Below are positions 52,705 to 61,599 of a stretch of 64,000 bases of DNA, piece by piece. The position numbers were made by a program, and so were the translations under genes. Numbering within the stretch: the stretch's first letter is position 1; every line of letters begins with the position of its first letter. The DNA is from JAXLWB01 sp046328715 (GTDB taxonomy: Bacteria > Chloroflexota > Anaerolineae > Caldilineales > Caldilineaceae). Under the pieces are notes generated by a model. That model ran no database searches, had not been told where the DNA came from, and saw nothing but the letters and a program-made list of their open reading frames with translations. The DNA lies in the NCBI GenBank assembly GCA_046328715.1, contig JAXLWB010000007.1, forward strand, positions 186,001 through 250,000. Direction: 5' to 3'.

Positions 52705-52902
52705 GTTTCCACCAGCAACATGAGCACATCCAGTCGAGCTGCTTCCGGGGTACCGTCGGCTGCATCCCAAAGCGTCAATTTCTGCCAACGCAGTCTCATC
52801 TTCCTCATTGCGTGGGTCGTAACATGGTTGATGCTCCTTGTGCTATAATCTTCCAAACTGATACAAGCATCAATCCAATATAAGAAACTCAGGACTTTAC
52901 CC

Positions 52903-53479
52903 ATGACCTTACCAACACGAAGCGAAGCGATCACCCTGCTCCACGAATGGGTGCAATCCGAATCTCTGCGCCGCCACATGTATGCGGTGGAAGCGGCGTT
53001 GCGGGCCTATGCTCGCCACTATGGCGAAGATGAAGATCTCTGGGGGCTGACTGGCCTGCTCCACGATCTCGACTACGAGCGCTTTCCCGATATGACCGAC
53101 AACGAAAATGGTCACCCGCGCGCTGGGCTCAAACTCTTTCGCCAGGCCGATTATCCGCCTGACTTGATTCACGCTGTCGAGGCTCATGCTACCTTTCTAG
53201 GCATCCCTTGCGAGTCGCTACTCGACAAAGCCTTGCTCGCCTGCGATGAGTTGACCGGTCTGATCCAGGCCAGTGCCTACGTCCGCCCGGATCGTAACCT
53301 GCGCAACGTGGAGGTCAGCTCGATCAAGAAGAAGTGGAAGGACAAAGCCTTCACCGCTGCCATTAATCGCCAGGAAAATATGCACTTTATTGAACAACTC
53401 GGCGTTCCCCGAGGAGCATCTGCAACGGGTTCTGGATGCCATGAAGGGTATTGCCGACGAACTGGGCGTGGGAGGCTAA
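52903..53479 (+). pseudogene. HD-domain hydrolase gene with a single frameshift
   Basis: HD superfamily phosphohydrolase-like protein of about 190 residues. The metal-binding HD pair LTGLLHDLDYERFPD and flanking His residues (LRRHMYAVEAALRAYARHYG at about 26-45, VEAHATFLG at about 97-105) are present. At a CCCC run near 53408 one extra C shifts the frame. The expected C-terminus PEEHLQRVLDAMKGIADELG continues in the next frame to a stop at 53477-53479, six bases before the M20 start. Without the correction the frame reads straight into the M20 gene, giving an apparent 603-residue fusion. It could be a real mutation or a sequencing error. Confidence 0.8.
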
Positions 53480-53484
53480 GTGTT

Positions 53485-54714
53485 ATGCTTAACCCGCAAC
53501 GCACGATCGACGAACTCAATCAACTGCGTGCCCTGACCGGCAATGAAGACGGTGCCCAACGCGTCGCCTGGACCGACACCTGGCTCAAAGGGCGTGAATG
53601 GTACCTGGACAAATTGCGCGAATTGCCAGTTGAAGTCCATCACGACCCGGCGGGCAACATCTGGGCCACCCTGCAGGGCGAGTCTGACCGTGAACTCTTG
53701 ATCGGCGGCCATCTCGATTCGGTGCCGAATGGCGGCTGGTTGGATGGCTGTCTCAACGTGCTAGGCGGGCTGGAAGTGTTGCGCCGTATCGCCAGCCAGG
53801 GGACGCCGCCTGTCACTGTGCGGCTGGTCGATTGGGCCGACGAAGAGGGCGCACGCTTTGGGCGCAGTCTGCTTGGTTCCAGCGCCTGTGGCGGCAACAT
53901 GAATCCCGACCTAGAGCGCAATCGCACCGACAAAGAAGGCATTCGGCTTGAAGATGCGTTGCGTCGCTGCGGGGTCGAGATTGACCGCATGGGTGAGGCT
54001 CATGCCGAGTTGGTCAAGGCTGCGGCCTACCTGGAGTTGCACATCGAACAGGGGCCGGTGCTGGAGAGCATGGATTTGCCCTTGGGCGTGGTGCTGGGCA
54101 CCTGTGGCGTCGAGCGACATGGCTTCAAGTTCCTCGGCACCACAGCTCATGCTGGTTCTACCCCAATGCATCAACGCCGTGATGCACTCGGCCCCGCCGC
54201 TAAATTGGCGCTGGAAATCCGTGAGATCGGCAAACGTCACAATGGCGTCTGTACTGTGGGCAGCGTTACCACCAAGCCGGGCATCGTTACCGCCATCGTG
54301 GGCGAATGTGATCTCACCCTCGACCAGCGCCATATCGACGCTGGGCATCTCGCTGCCATGTGGCAAGAGGCACAGGAGGCGGCCACGCGCTTTGCCGCCG
54401 AAGAAAATGTGGAGATGTCCTGGAGCACCATCTGGAACATCCAACCGATTCCCTTCCATTCTCACCTGCTCGATCTCTGCGAACAGTCGATTCTGGAAAC
54501 CGTCGGCGTGTCACATCGCCTGCCCAGCGGCCCGCTCCACGACGCCGCAGAAGTGGCCCGGGCTGGCATCCCTACGGTGATGCTCTTTGTGCAAAGCCTC
54601 CGCGGCATCTCGCACAACAAGATCGAAGATACCAAACTCGACCACATCGCCCAATCCGTCGAAGCGCTTAACCGCCTGGCCGATAAGGCGATGCGGTGGG
54701 TTGCGCAGCAGTAG
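53485..54714 (+). CDS. M20-family amidohydrolase (hydantoinase/carbamoylase, AllC-like)
   Basis: Zinc or manganese amidase of 409 residues of the N-carbamoyl-L-amino-acid/allantoate amidohydrolase group. Metal ligands and motifs are GGHLDSVPNGGWLDG near residue 75, VDWADEEGARFGRSLLGSSA near 115 and ELHIEQGPVLE near 180. The dimerisation-domain GTTAHAGSTPMHQRRDAL near 215 and the C-terminal PSGPLHDAAEVARAGIPT are also present. The ATG at 53485 follows GGGAGG by about nine bases and is six bases after the HD-gene stop, so the two genes are probably an operon. The likely reaction is hydrolysis of a carbamoyl or ureido group during amino acid or purine breakdown. The exact substrate is unknown. 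Confidence 0.9.
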   Translation: MLNPQRTIDELNQLRALTGNEDGAQRVAWTDTWLKGREWYLDKLRELPVEVHHDPAGNIWATLQGESDRELLIGGHLDSVPNGGWLDGCLNVLGGLEVLRRIASQGTPPVTVRLVDWADEEGARFGRSLLGSSACGGNMNPDLERNRTDKEGIRLEDALRRCGVEIDRMGEAHAELVKAAAYLELHIEQGPVLESMDLPLGVVLGTCGVERHGFKFLGTTAHAGSTPMHQRRDALGPAAKLALEIREIGKRHNGVCTVGSVTTKPGIVTAIVGECDLTLDQRHIDAGHLAAMWQEAQEAATRFAAEENVEMSWSTIWNIQPIPFHSHLLDLCEQSILETVGVSHRLPSGPLHDAAEVARAGIPTVMLFVQSLRGISHNKIEDTKLDHIAQSVEALNRLADKAMRWVAQQ

Positions 54715-54716
54715 GA

Positions 54717-54767
54717 CAGTGAGACAGTAGACAGTTGTTACTGACCTACTGACCTACTGTCCCACTG
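54717..54767. terminator. Hairpin between convergent M20 and MDR genes
   Basis: 14-bp arms (54717-54730 and 54754-54767) with one mismatch and a 23-nt loop. It is suited to stop transcription from both sides. Confidence 0.55.
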
Positions 54768-54769
54768 TT

Positions 54770-55738
54770 TTACTCCCCGGTCTCCACCACAATCTTCACC
54801 GCACCTTCGTCGCGGGTGCGTTGCAGTTCGTAGGCATCCATCACACGTTCCAGAGGGAAACTGTGTGTGATGAAGGTTTTGGCGTCGGCAATGCCTTCGT
54901 CGATCAGTTCCAGGGCTTGATGATAACAGGAGAAGCCTGGGTCGGCGTTGGCATTGACGATGGCTTGAATTTGTAGACACTTCCCAAAGAGCTTGTTGAA
55001 CTGAATCGGCATGATCTCGCCGCGCGGCACGCCGAAGTAGAGCAAAAAGCCACTCGATTTGACCAGATCGATGGCAAGATTGATCGATTCTACCTCGCCC
55101 GCCGCCTCGACCACCAGGTCAGGCTGGTTGCCATTCAAAATATGGCGCAGTTGGGGCAGTGGGTCAATCCCAGCATTGTGAATGGTGTGGGTGGCACCGT
55201 AACGCTCGGACATGGCTAGGCGATGTTCTTGCAGATCGATGGCAACGACCTTACGTGCCCCCAAGCGGCGCAAAAACATCGTCCACCACAATCCGGCTGA
55301 ACCTTGACCAATCACAGCCACGTTTTTATCGACAATATTCGGCAACTTCTTGGTGGCGTAGATCACGGTGCCCAACTGTTGTGCCTGCAAATATTCCTCA
55401 ATGCTGCGTCGAGTCGGCAACTTGAAGATGTGTTTGATCGGTGCCACATAATACTCGGCCATGGCGTGCTGCTCCGGTGCCAAGACCAGCGCCACATCTC
55501 CCACCTCTATTCCCGATCCAGGAGCATCTATCGCCACTACCCGACCCACCATCTCGTGACCCGAGGCACCCAGCGGCATTGGATAACGTTCCGGTGCTGA
55601 ATAATCCAACATATGAATGTCGCTGCCACAGAGTGACAGCCGACGCGTACGAATCAGTGCATGACCGGGTTTTAGCTCTGGCATCGGTGCATCGACCACA
55701 ACCGCTTGTCCTCTCGCCGGTATAAAAGCAGCACGCAT
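54770..55738 (-). CDS. Zinc-type medium-chain dehydrogenase/reductase
   Basis: MDR-family NAD(P)-dependent alcohol or polyol dehydrogenase of 322 residues. The catalytic zinc site is visible as SLCGSDIHMLD (Cys near 37) and GASGHEMVG (His-Glu near 60). The Rossmann motif VAVIGQGSAGLWWTMFL near 140 has G-x-G-x2-G. The four-cysteine structural zinc loop of classical alcohol dehydrogenases is not present, and the sequence there (VALVLAPEQHAMAEYYVAP) suggests a divergent polyol/sugar subgroup. The ATG at 55738 is used. It lies downstream of the sulfurtransferase gene across duplicated repeats. Confidence 0.88.
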   Translation of the reverse strand: MRAAFIPARGQAVVVDAPMPELKPGHALIRTRRLSLCGSDIHMLDYSAPERYPMPLGASGHEMVGRVVAIDAPGSGIEVGDVALVLAPEQHAMAEYYVAPIKHIFKLPTRRSIEEYLQAQQLGTVIYATKKLPNIVDKNVAVIGQGSAGLWWTMFLRRLGARKVVAIDLQEHRLAMSERYGATHTIHNAGIDPLPQLRHILNGNQPDLVVEAAGEVESINLAIDLVKSSGFLLYFGVPRGEIMPIQFNKLFGKCLQIQAIVNANADPGFSCYHQALELIDEGIADAKTFITHSFPLERVMDAYELQRTRDEGAVKIVVETGE

Positions 55739-55763
55739 AAATCAATCTCTCTCCTGTTTTTTG

Positions 55764-56024
55764 ACCCCACCCTAGCCCTCCCCTGATAGCGGGAGGGAAC
55801 AGTCACATGACAGAAGAATAAACTTCATCCTTCCCGTCGCGGTTCCTCCCCTTAGCAGGGGGAGTTAGGAGGGGGTTGCTATGAATCTCTTGAAAAATGG
55901 ACAACGATGAACCCCACCCTAGCCCTCCCCTGATAGCGGGAGGGAACAGTCACATGACAGAAGAATAAACTTCATCCTTCCCGTCGCGGTTCCTCCCCTT
56001 AGCAGGGGGAGGTTAGGAGGGGGT
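55764..56024. repeat. Two near-identical 114-bp direct repeats
   Basis: Copy 1 (55764-55876) and copy 2 (55911-56024) differ by one base in a G-run region. Each holds G/C-rich inverted segments (CCTCCC... and ...GGGGGAGG) and resembles dispersed intergenic repeats. The 34-bp spacer between them is unique. Copy 2 runs into the 3' end of the sulfurtransferase gene. Confidence 0.85.
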
Positions 56025-56027
56025 GTT

Positions 56028-56885
56028 TTACACTCCTGTTGCAATCGGTCGATCTGGGCTTCCACTCCATTCGCTCCACGAGCCGACATAGAGCCGTCCG
56101 CCCGATAAGCCTGCAACTTCCATGGCCAACAGATTGTTACAAGCACTGACGCCGGAGCCACAGTAGAAGATTGCCTTCTGGGGCGGAACTTCGCCGAGTA
56201 ATGTCTGAAACCGTTGGCGCAAGAAGGCTGGTGACTGAAAACGCCCTTCCGGAGTGAGATTGCCAGCAAAATAGGCACAGACGGCGCCAGGAATATGCCC
56301 TGCCCGTGGATGAATCGTTTCATTCTCGCCACGGAAGCGGTCCTCGGCGCGCGCATCGAGTAAGCGGCGCTTTGGATCTGCCACCTCTGCCTCGACTTCG
56401 GCCAAACTGGCTAGCATCTCCGATCGCACCTTGGCCACAAATGTGCGTGGTTTGCGTTTTTCGACTCCTTGGTTTGCCTTTTCAGCGCCCATTTCGGCTT
56501 TCCAGGCACGCCAATCGCCATCCAGCACTGCCACGGCATCATGCCCCAGCCAGCGCAACATCCACCAGACCCGCCCAGCCACCATGCCACCGGAGTCATC
56601 GTAAACAACGACCTGAACCGTATTATCGATCCCCCAGCGACTCAGCGTCTGGCTAAAGCTTTCGACCGCCGGTAAAGGATGACGACCAGTCTTGCCAGCG
56701 ACATATTTGCCAGAGAGATCTTCGTCCAAATGGGCATAAATGGCACCTGGAATATGCCCCGCTAGATAATTGCGGCGTCCTGCTTCGGTATCGACCAACG
56801 AAAAGCGACAATCAATGATCGCCCAGTTGGAGTTGCCAAGATTTGCGGCAAGCTCCGCCGGGGCGATCAGGGTGGTAAAAGCCAT
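56028..56885 (-). CDS. 3-mercaptopyruvate-type sulfurtransferase
   Basis: Two-domain rhodanese of 285 residues. The inactive N-terminal rhodanese domain (WAIIDCRFSLVD near 20, HIPGAIYAHLDEDLSGK) is followed by the active one (RLLDARAEDRFRGENETIHP near 173, then CGSGVSACNNLLAM with the persulfide Cys near 243). The CGSGV active-site loop fits mercaptopyruvate rather than thiosulfate as donor (the thiosulfate type has CRKGV). The ATG at 56885 follows GGAGG. The last codons run into the second 114-bp repeat, so the C-terminus may have been altered by the repeat. Confidence 0.9.
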   Translation of the reverse strand: MAFTTLIAPAELAANLGNSNWAIIDCRFSLVDTEAGRRNYLAGHIPGAIYAHLDEDLSGKYVAGKTGRHPLPAVESFSQTLSRWGIDNTVQVVVYDDSGGMVAGRVWWMLRWLGHDAVAVLDGDWRAWKAEMGAEKANQGVEKRKPRTFVAKVRSEMLASLAEVEAEVADPKRRLLDARAEDRFRGENETIHPRAGHIPGAVCAYFAGNLTPEGRFQSPAFLRQRFQTLLGEVPPQKAIFYCGSGVSACNNLLAMEVAGLSGGRLYVGSWSEWSGSPDRPIATGV

Positions 56886-57273
56886 GTTTCCTCCAAGTTC
56901 AATAAATGCTCTATCAAGCGTGCAGCTCGATCAATTTGGTATACCTTTTTGATTCTCACTATTGTACATGAGGTGCCTCAATTCACTGAAGCTTGTATGC
57001 AACGATAGAGCGAAGTTTCAGAGCCTCACACATTAGTATGGGGTCACTCTCCCCTTACTGACTGGCTACCCTTTGGGTAGGGTTCTGAAGGTCATTTGGT
57101 CCTACTTGAAATGCAGCCTGCGACGAATAGAAATTAGTCAGAAGAAATTAGACAAAGCGGCACTTTCACTGCACAATGCAGAAAATAGCAGGTTGCGCGC
57201 CGTAAAAGTGCAAGTTTGTCCTACATTCTGCTCTATCCATCGCCCATACGTGGTATAACCGGAAAGTATAACT

Positions 57274-58446
57274 ATGAGATCACTTTCTTCACTTATCCAA
57301 TCTGTTCCCCCATCGCCCACAACGACGATGATGCAAAAGGGCCGCGAACTCAAGGCTGCCGGCTACGATGTGATCAACCTAGCCGGAGGCGAGCCGGACT
57401 TCGATACACCCAAACATATCCAAGAAGCTGCGTTTGATGCGATTCGCAAGGGTGATACCCACTATCCAACCTCGCATGGCACGCCTGCCCTGCTCGATGC
57501 GATCGTGGCCAAACTGGCACGCGAAAATCAGGTGCATGGCGTCCAGCACAATCAGATCATGGTGACTCCAGGCGCAAAGTGGGCGCTCTTCGCTGCAGTT
57601 GCTTCTGTCGTCGATCCAGGAGACGAGATTTTGGTGCTCGATCCCTCTTGGGTCAGCTACACGCCGATTGTACAACTCAATCGTGCAGTGCCTGTGCGCA
57701 TCGCACTTCGTTACGAAGACAACTTCACCGTGACCGAAGAAGCGTTGCGGCGAGCCATTACCCCACGCAGTAAATTGTTGATGGTGAACAGTCCTAATAA
57801 CCCGACAGGCCGCGTTTTGACGCGCACAGAGATCGAGGCAATTTGCAAAGTGGCCATTGAGCACGACCTCTACGTGATCAGCGACGAGATTTACGAGCAC
57901 ATTCTTTACGAGGGGGCAGTCCATTACTCGCTCGCCGCCGAGCCGGGGATGGCGGAACGCACGATTATCATCAACGGCTTTAGCAAAGCCTACGCCATGA
58001 CGGGTTGGCGTTTGGGCTGGATGGTGGGTCCAGCCAATGTGGTCAAACAGGCGCGTGTATTGCAGACTCACAGTGCCCAATCGGCAGCCAGCTTTACGAT
58101 GGCCGCAGGCGTTGCCGCACTAAATGGGCCCCAAGAAAATGTGCAGATGATGACCGCCGCTTATGCCAAACGGCGCAAAATGGTGCTCGATGCCTTTGAA
58201 GAAATTCCAGGCTTGGAGTGCCGACCCATCGAAGGTGCCTTCTACCTGTTCCCTAAATTCACCCATAGCAACAAGTCCAGCATCGAAATCTCGAACATCT
58301 TGTTGGAGCAGGTCCACATTGCTGCTACACCAGGTGCCGCCTTTGGTGAAGCTGGTGAAGGCCACATTCGCTTCAGCATTGCCGAACGCACCGATCTCCT
58401 GGAAAAAATGGTCGAACGGTTGGCGAAGGTTGTACCTACTTTATAG
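57274..58446 (+). CDS. Class I/II pyridoxal-phosphate aminotransferase (aspartate type)
   Basis: Fold-type I transaminase of 390 residues. INLAGGEPDFDTPKHI is the family's N-terminal substrate motif, VNSPNNPTGRVL and VISDEIYEHILY bind PLP, and the Schiff-base Lys is in GFSKAYAMTGWRLGWMVG near residue 237. The C-terminal Arg that binds the substrate carboxylate is in GHIRFSIA. The sequence is like the AspC/PatA-type enzymes of Chloroflexota and Deinococcus-Thermus. The exact amino donor is not certain. The 388-bp gap upstream (56886-57273) holds no gene or clear promoter. Confidence 0.92.
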   Translation: MRSLSSLIQSVPPSPTTTMMQKGRELKAAGYDVINLAGGEPDFDTPKHIQEAAFDAIRKGDTHYPTSHGTPALLDAIVAKLARENQVHGVQHNQIMVTPGAKWALFAAVASVVDPGDEILVLDPSWVSYTPIVQLNRAVPVRIALRYEDNFTVTEEALRRAITPRSKLLMVNSPNNPTGRVLTRTEIEAICKVAIEHDLYVISDEIYEHILYEGAVHYSLAAEPGMAERTIIINGFSKAYAMTGWRLGWMVGPANVVKQARVLQTHSAQSAASFTMAAGVAALNGPQENVQMMTAAYAKRRKMVLDAFEEIPGLECRPIEGAFYLFPKFTHSNKSSIEISNILLEQVHIAATPGAAFGEAGEGHIRFSIAERTDLLEKMVERLAKVVPTL

Positions 58447-58450
58447 TTCT

Positions 58451-58493
58451 GACAAGATGACCGGATGACGAGTATTTGTTTTGTCATCTTGTC
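58451..58493. terminator. Hairpin after the aminotransferase gene
   Basis: Perfect 11-bp arms (58451-58461 and 58483-58493), 5 bp past the stop codon, with a T-rich loop. Confidence 0.55.
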
Positions 58494-58537
58494 ACCCTGT
58501 CATCCCTTCACATTGAGCATGGAGGAGTAATTCAGCG

Positions 58538-60109
58538 GTGGACGAGCGGATTCGAGGCAGCGTCGATATCAACGAAGCAGATGTCGACTTTTTGGAGGAT
58601 ATTGAACAATGCATGGCGCTGACTGCCGACATTAGTCGGGCAGATTTGCAGTTGTGCACCTTGCTCGACTCCGCACAGGGATTGATCGCCAGCCATGCCG
58701 CTCCCCATTCGATCTCCTCAATCTATCGTCAGCTTGCGCAAGGGCGCACCTTTGACCGTGAGGAACAGCCGCTAATCTTTCAGGCGATCTGGCACAATCG
58801 CTCCGGCCGCCGTCGCCGCGAAGTGCTCAAGGATGGTGCGCCGATCATTCAAGAGGTCCATCCTATTCGCAATGCCAGCGGACGGCCAATTGCCGCACTC
58901 GTCATCGAGACAAACATGATCGCCGATGAGCGTCAGAAACGTAGAAATCGCTACTTTCGCCAGGCGCTCTTTTGGCTACAATCGATGTGTATGCGCGGTG
59001 CCATCCCTCAGGTCAATAGCTTAACCCCGTTTGGTCAATACGACGGCATCTACCTGGTCGACTTCAAGCGCAATGTGGTTTACATGAGCGGCACTGCTTC
59101 GAACATGTTCCGCACAATTGGCTTGCCCACCAATCTCAAACAACAGCCACTGACCACGCTGGAAAATGAAGATCAACAACTGGTAGCACAGACCTTTGCA
59201 ACGAATGTCTGCCATGAAGTGCGCAATGAGTCGGATGACGGACGCACCTGGATCCGCAAGACAATTCCGCTCCATGCACCGCAAAATGAGCGTTGGGCAC
59301 GCCTTTTTCATCTTTCACGTTTGTCACTCAATCGCAGCAACGACGATCATGGGGTCGATGCGGTGCTGGTGCTGATGCAAAACGCCACCGAAGCAGTTGC
59401 CAAACAGCGCGAGTTGGAAGTGAAATCGGCGATTATCCAGGAAGTGCATCATCGCATCAAGAACAACTTACAAAACGTGGCGGCGATACTGCGGCTACAG
59501 GCGCGACGCAGCGGTAACGAAGAGACCAAACAACATTTGGGCGATGCTGTGAACCGAGTGCTGAGCATGTCCGTCATTCACGAATTCCTCAGTCATGACG
59601 GGCATAACCCGATCAACGTGCGCGAAGTGAGCCAGCGGATCGCCAGCCAGGTGGTGGAGGTAGCCCGAGGTCCTTCGCAACATATTGATGTGCGGGTGAT
59701 TGGGCCTTCCATTCGGTTGCCCGCTAGTCAGGCTACGCCGATCGCCCTGGTCCTCAACGAGTTGCTCATGAATGCGATTGAACATGGTGTCGGCGATCGC
59801 ACAGAAAGTATGATTCGGGTCCACTTGGATGATCTGGGTGACAACGTACGTATTTCGGTGCAGGATGATGGGAACGGGCCGCCCGATGGTTTTGATGTGC
59901 GTCAAAGCAGCAGTCTAGGATTGCAGATCGTCCAGACCTTGGTGACCAATGACTTGAAGGGCACTTTCGACCTTCACTCGCTCTGTCCATTGCCTGAAGA
60001 GAGCGGCGCCGACAAAGCTGTCAGCGAGCAGCTTGCGCCGATCAATCTCATCACAAAAGGCACGCAGGCCGTGGTCACCATCCCCAAGCGCACAATGAAT
60101 GCCGATTGA
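58538..60109 (+). CDS. PdtaS-like sensor histidine kinase (HisKA_2)
   Basis: Two-component sensor of 523 residues starting with GTG at 58538 (GGAGGAG 10-15 bases ahead). An N-terminal H_kinase_N/GAF-like sensing region (about 15-140: ISRADLQLCTLLDSAQGLIA ... VHPIRNASGRPIAALVIETN), then a PAS-like region, precede the phosphoacceptor helix EVHHRIKNNLQNVAAILRLQ near 305 (HisKA_2, phosphorylated His in the first HH). The HATPase domain shows the N-box ALVLNELLMNAIEHG near 405 and G-boxes DDGNGP and SLGLQIVQ. No membrane segments, so it is cytoplasmic. Such kinases act on ANTAR-type regulators, of which none is next to it. It abuts a small unknown gene. Confidence 0.9.
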   Translation: MDERIRGSVDINEADVDFLEDIEQCMALTADISRADLQLCTLLDSAQGLIASHAAPHSISSIYRQLAQGRTFDREEQPLIFQAIWHNRSGRRRREVLKDGAPIIQEVHPIRNASGRPIAALVIETNMIADERQKRRNRYFRQALFWLQSMCMRGAIPQVNSLTPFGQYDGIYLVDFKRNVVYMSGTASNMFRTIGLPTNLKQQPLTTLENEDQQLVAQTFATNVCHEVRNESDDGRTWIRKTIPLHAPQNERWARLFHLSRLSLNRSNDDHGVDAVLVLMQNATEAVAKQRELEVKSAIIQEVHHRIKNNLQNVAAILRLQARRSGNEETKQHLGDAVNRVLSMSVIHEFLSHDGHNPINVREVSQRIASQVVEVARGPSQHIDVRVIGPSIRLPASQATPIALVLNELLMNAIEHGVGDRTESMIRVHLDDLGDNVRISVQDDGNGPPDGFDVRQSSSLGLQIVQTLVTNDLKGTFDLHSLCPLPEESGADKAVSEQLAPINLITKGTQAVVTIPKRTMNAD

Positions 60110-60121
60110 TTGGAGTCGCTA

Positions 60122-60583
60122 GTGGAGTCAGGAATCGACGCCTTTATCCGTGCAGTGGAGAAACAGGCAACCCTCGCCAGCGAACAGCACACTGGAGCCA
60201 ATGCCTTCATCCTCAAAATCGGCGATGACTTTGCTTTTATTCGCCTCTCAGATTTACACCATCCTTTCAAGTTCCTCAAACAGTTAGCAGGGGCTCCACC
60301 CGTTCAGTTTGGAACCAAAGGCTTCCGCAGCGACATTGTTGACGACAAAAATCCGGCCCGTCACTATACAGCATTTGTTTTTGTGGGGTACTGGCTTCCC
60401 TATGCCTTGGGGTGGCTTGTGTTGTGGGGCTGGGAGATCTTGGGGTACTTCCGCTACCGCTTTCAGTGGAGTCCGAACGATATCCGTTGTGGCATGATCG
60501 GGCTGCGTCATGGGCGAGCGGTACGCAGAGAAGGTGCTCAAGTCTTGGCCGATTACATTCGGCGCGATCTCAAATCTAGCTAG
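60122..60583 (+). CDS. Hypothetical protein downstream of histidine kinase
   Basis: Unknown protein of about 153 residues. The GTG at 60122 is preferred (GGAG at 60112-60115), though the frame is open from a TTG at 60110 right after the kinase stop. There is a soluble N-terminal half (about 1-75) and one hydrophobic segment near 85-105 (FVFVGYWLPYALGWLVLW), followed by a basic region. Close spacing means co-transcription with the kinase. It could be a signalling accessory or membrane receiver. No family is recognised. Confidence 0.65.
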   Translation: MESGIDAFIRAVEKQATLASEQHTGANAFILKIGDDFAFIRLSDLHHPFKFLKQLAGAPPVQFGTKGFRSDIVDDKNPARHYTAFVFVGYWLPYALGWLVLWGWEILGYFRYRFQWSPNDIRCGMIGLRHGRAVRREGAQVLADYIRRDLKSS

Positions 60584-60641
60584 ATAAAGAAAGCGCATAT
60601 AGTGTCGCTGTTAGCTTATATCTCTATCAGCTCCATAGGAA

Positions 60642-60683
60642 GCAAAAGCGACTGACGAGTTGAGACTTGTCAGTCGCTTTTGC
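60642..60683. terminator. Perfect bidirectional hairpin terminator
   Basis: 15-bp arms (60642-60656 and 60669-60683), extendable inward with one mismatch, ending in TTTTGC on the plus strand. It lies between convergent genes. Confidence 0.7.
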
Positions 60684-60704
60684 ACTCATGATTATCAAAA
60701 ACCT

Positions 60705-61022
60705 TTATGGTTCGGTTACTGAGCCAGAGACAATACTATTGGTGTTGGAGTTTGTACCGCTAGTTGTCATGCGATACGAACTATTACTAGATGATGTCGG
60801 GGTAGGCGTTGGGGTCGCACCACTGTTCCAATTGACACTCACCTGAGCAGGATTTGTTACAACCCATTGTACAGAATCCTCTGTTGTCAGAGCGCTGCTA
60901 TTCGATTGACTGCCACTGTTCAGCTGCAAAATTACCAAACCTGTCATTAATAAGAATAGTGCAATGAATGCTGCTAGCTTGATAGTAAGATGCCGCTGTG
61001 CCATTTGATTTGTTTCTCGCAT
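60705..61022 (-). CDS. Small anchored protein with Thr-Pro spacer
   Basis: Protein of 105 residues: a short basic N-terminus (MRETNQMAQRHLTIK), one membrane helix (about 15-36), then an extracellular Ser/Thr/Asn-rich domain with a TPTPTPT hinge. The ATG at 61022 has AGGAAGT 9-10 bases ahead; the frame is open to 61088. No family is recognised. A type II anchored surface protein is the best guess, and the tail is low-complexity (SGTNSNTNSIVSGS). Confidence 0.6.
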   Translation of the reverse strand: MRETNQMAQRHLTIKLAAFIALFLLMTGLVILQLNSGSQSNSSALTTEDSVQWVVTNPAQVSVNWNSGATPTPTPTSSSNSSYRMTTSGTNSNTNSIVSGSVTEP

Positions 61023-61252
61023 CGTGATACTTCCTTTTGTACCAGTGCCCCCGATTGTTAAAGACGAAATTATGTAGAAAACAAGCAATTACCGAAAAGG
61101 TAATACTAAATCAAACCTATGACAGCAAATACCTTTTGTAATTGTTATCTAATCCAAGAATAACAAAATTTATATAATATATAGCTTACAAAAAGATGAC
61201 AATATATAATAAATATGTGACATTTACATGAGAGCAATCCTATGAAAGTATT

Positions 61253-61281
61253 TTGACATTCGCGATAACGTCGGATATGCT
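61253..61281 (+). promoter_or_regulatory. Sigma-70 promoter of the argG leader
   Basis: TTGACA (61253-61258), 17-bp spacer, TATGCT (61276-61281). It is preceded by a strongly A/T-rich stretch (61130-61230). It would give a leader of about 310 nt before argG. Confidence 0.55.
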
Positions 61282-61402
61282 ATTGAATGTGACGACTTTC
61301 CTGTTCCCATTGTTATTCATATCCATCGTTCTTGTGAACACGGCTGCTCTGCCAAACTCGCTGGCAAATTTTCTGTGGCAGCTACAGAGTCTCATGCGAA
61401 TT

Positions 61403-61547
61403 AAACGCTATGCGTTTAGGAGGATGCCAGATGGAAGCGCATCTGCATTCTCTGCTAACGGTAGCTGTCACACTGCGTTACATTGCTAGATTGGCCGTAA
61501 GCGAAAGCGCTTCCCAACGCCACACTGGTGCAAAACCGGGTGGCGTT
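61403..61547 (+). promoter_or_regulatory. Structured argG leader with intrinsic terminator
   Basis: Three hairpins in order: AAACGC/GCGTTT (61403-61417) just ahead of an AGGAGG (61418-61423); a stem at 61424-61448 with one bulge; and AACGCCAC/GTGGCGTT (61516-61547) followed by TTCTTTTTG, a good intrinsic terminator 50 bp before the argG start. The AGGAGG serves a 47-codon leader frame (ATG at 61431, TAA at 61572) that overlaps the terminator. This layout suggests attenuation of argG, but no known riboswitch or T-box core is recognised. Confidence 0.5.
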
Positions 61548-61599
61548 TCTTTTTGCCCAAATCAACCCCAGTAAATTTGATAAGGAGAAAATTCATACG

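Noticed and set aside
52903..54714. A genuine HD-hydrolase/M20 amidohydrolase fusion
   Set aside because: The HD C-terminus and its stop are present in the next frame and M20 has its own start and ribosome site, so a frameshift is the simpler reading.
57379..58080. 233-codon minus-strand ORF in the aminotransferase gene
   Set aside because: Antisense shadow of a gene with full PLP-enzyme motifs.
61516..61547. T-box or known riboswitch before argG
   Set aside because: The terminator and GGTGGC-like sequence are suggestive, but no specifier loop, T-box consensus or known aptamer core could be identified.
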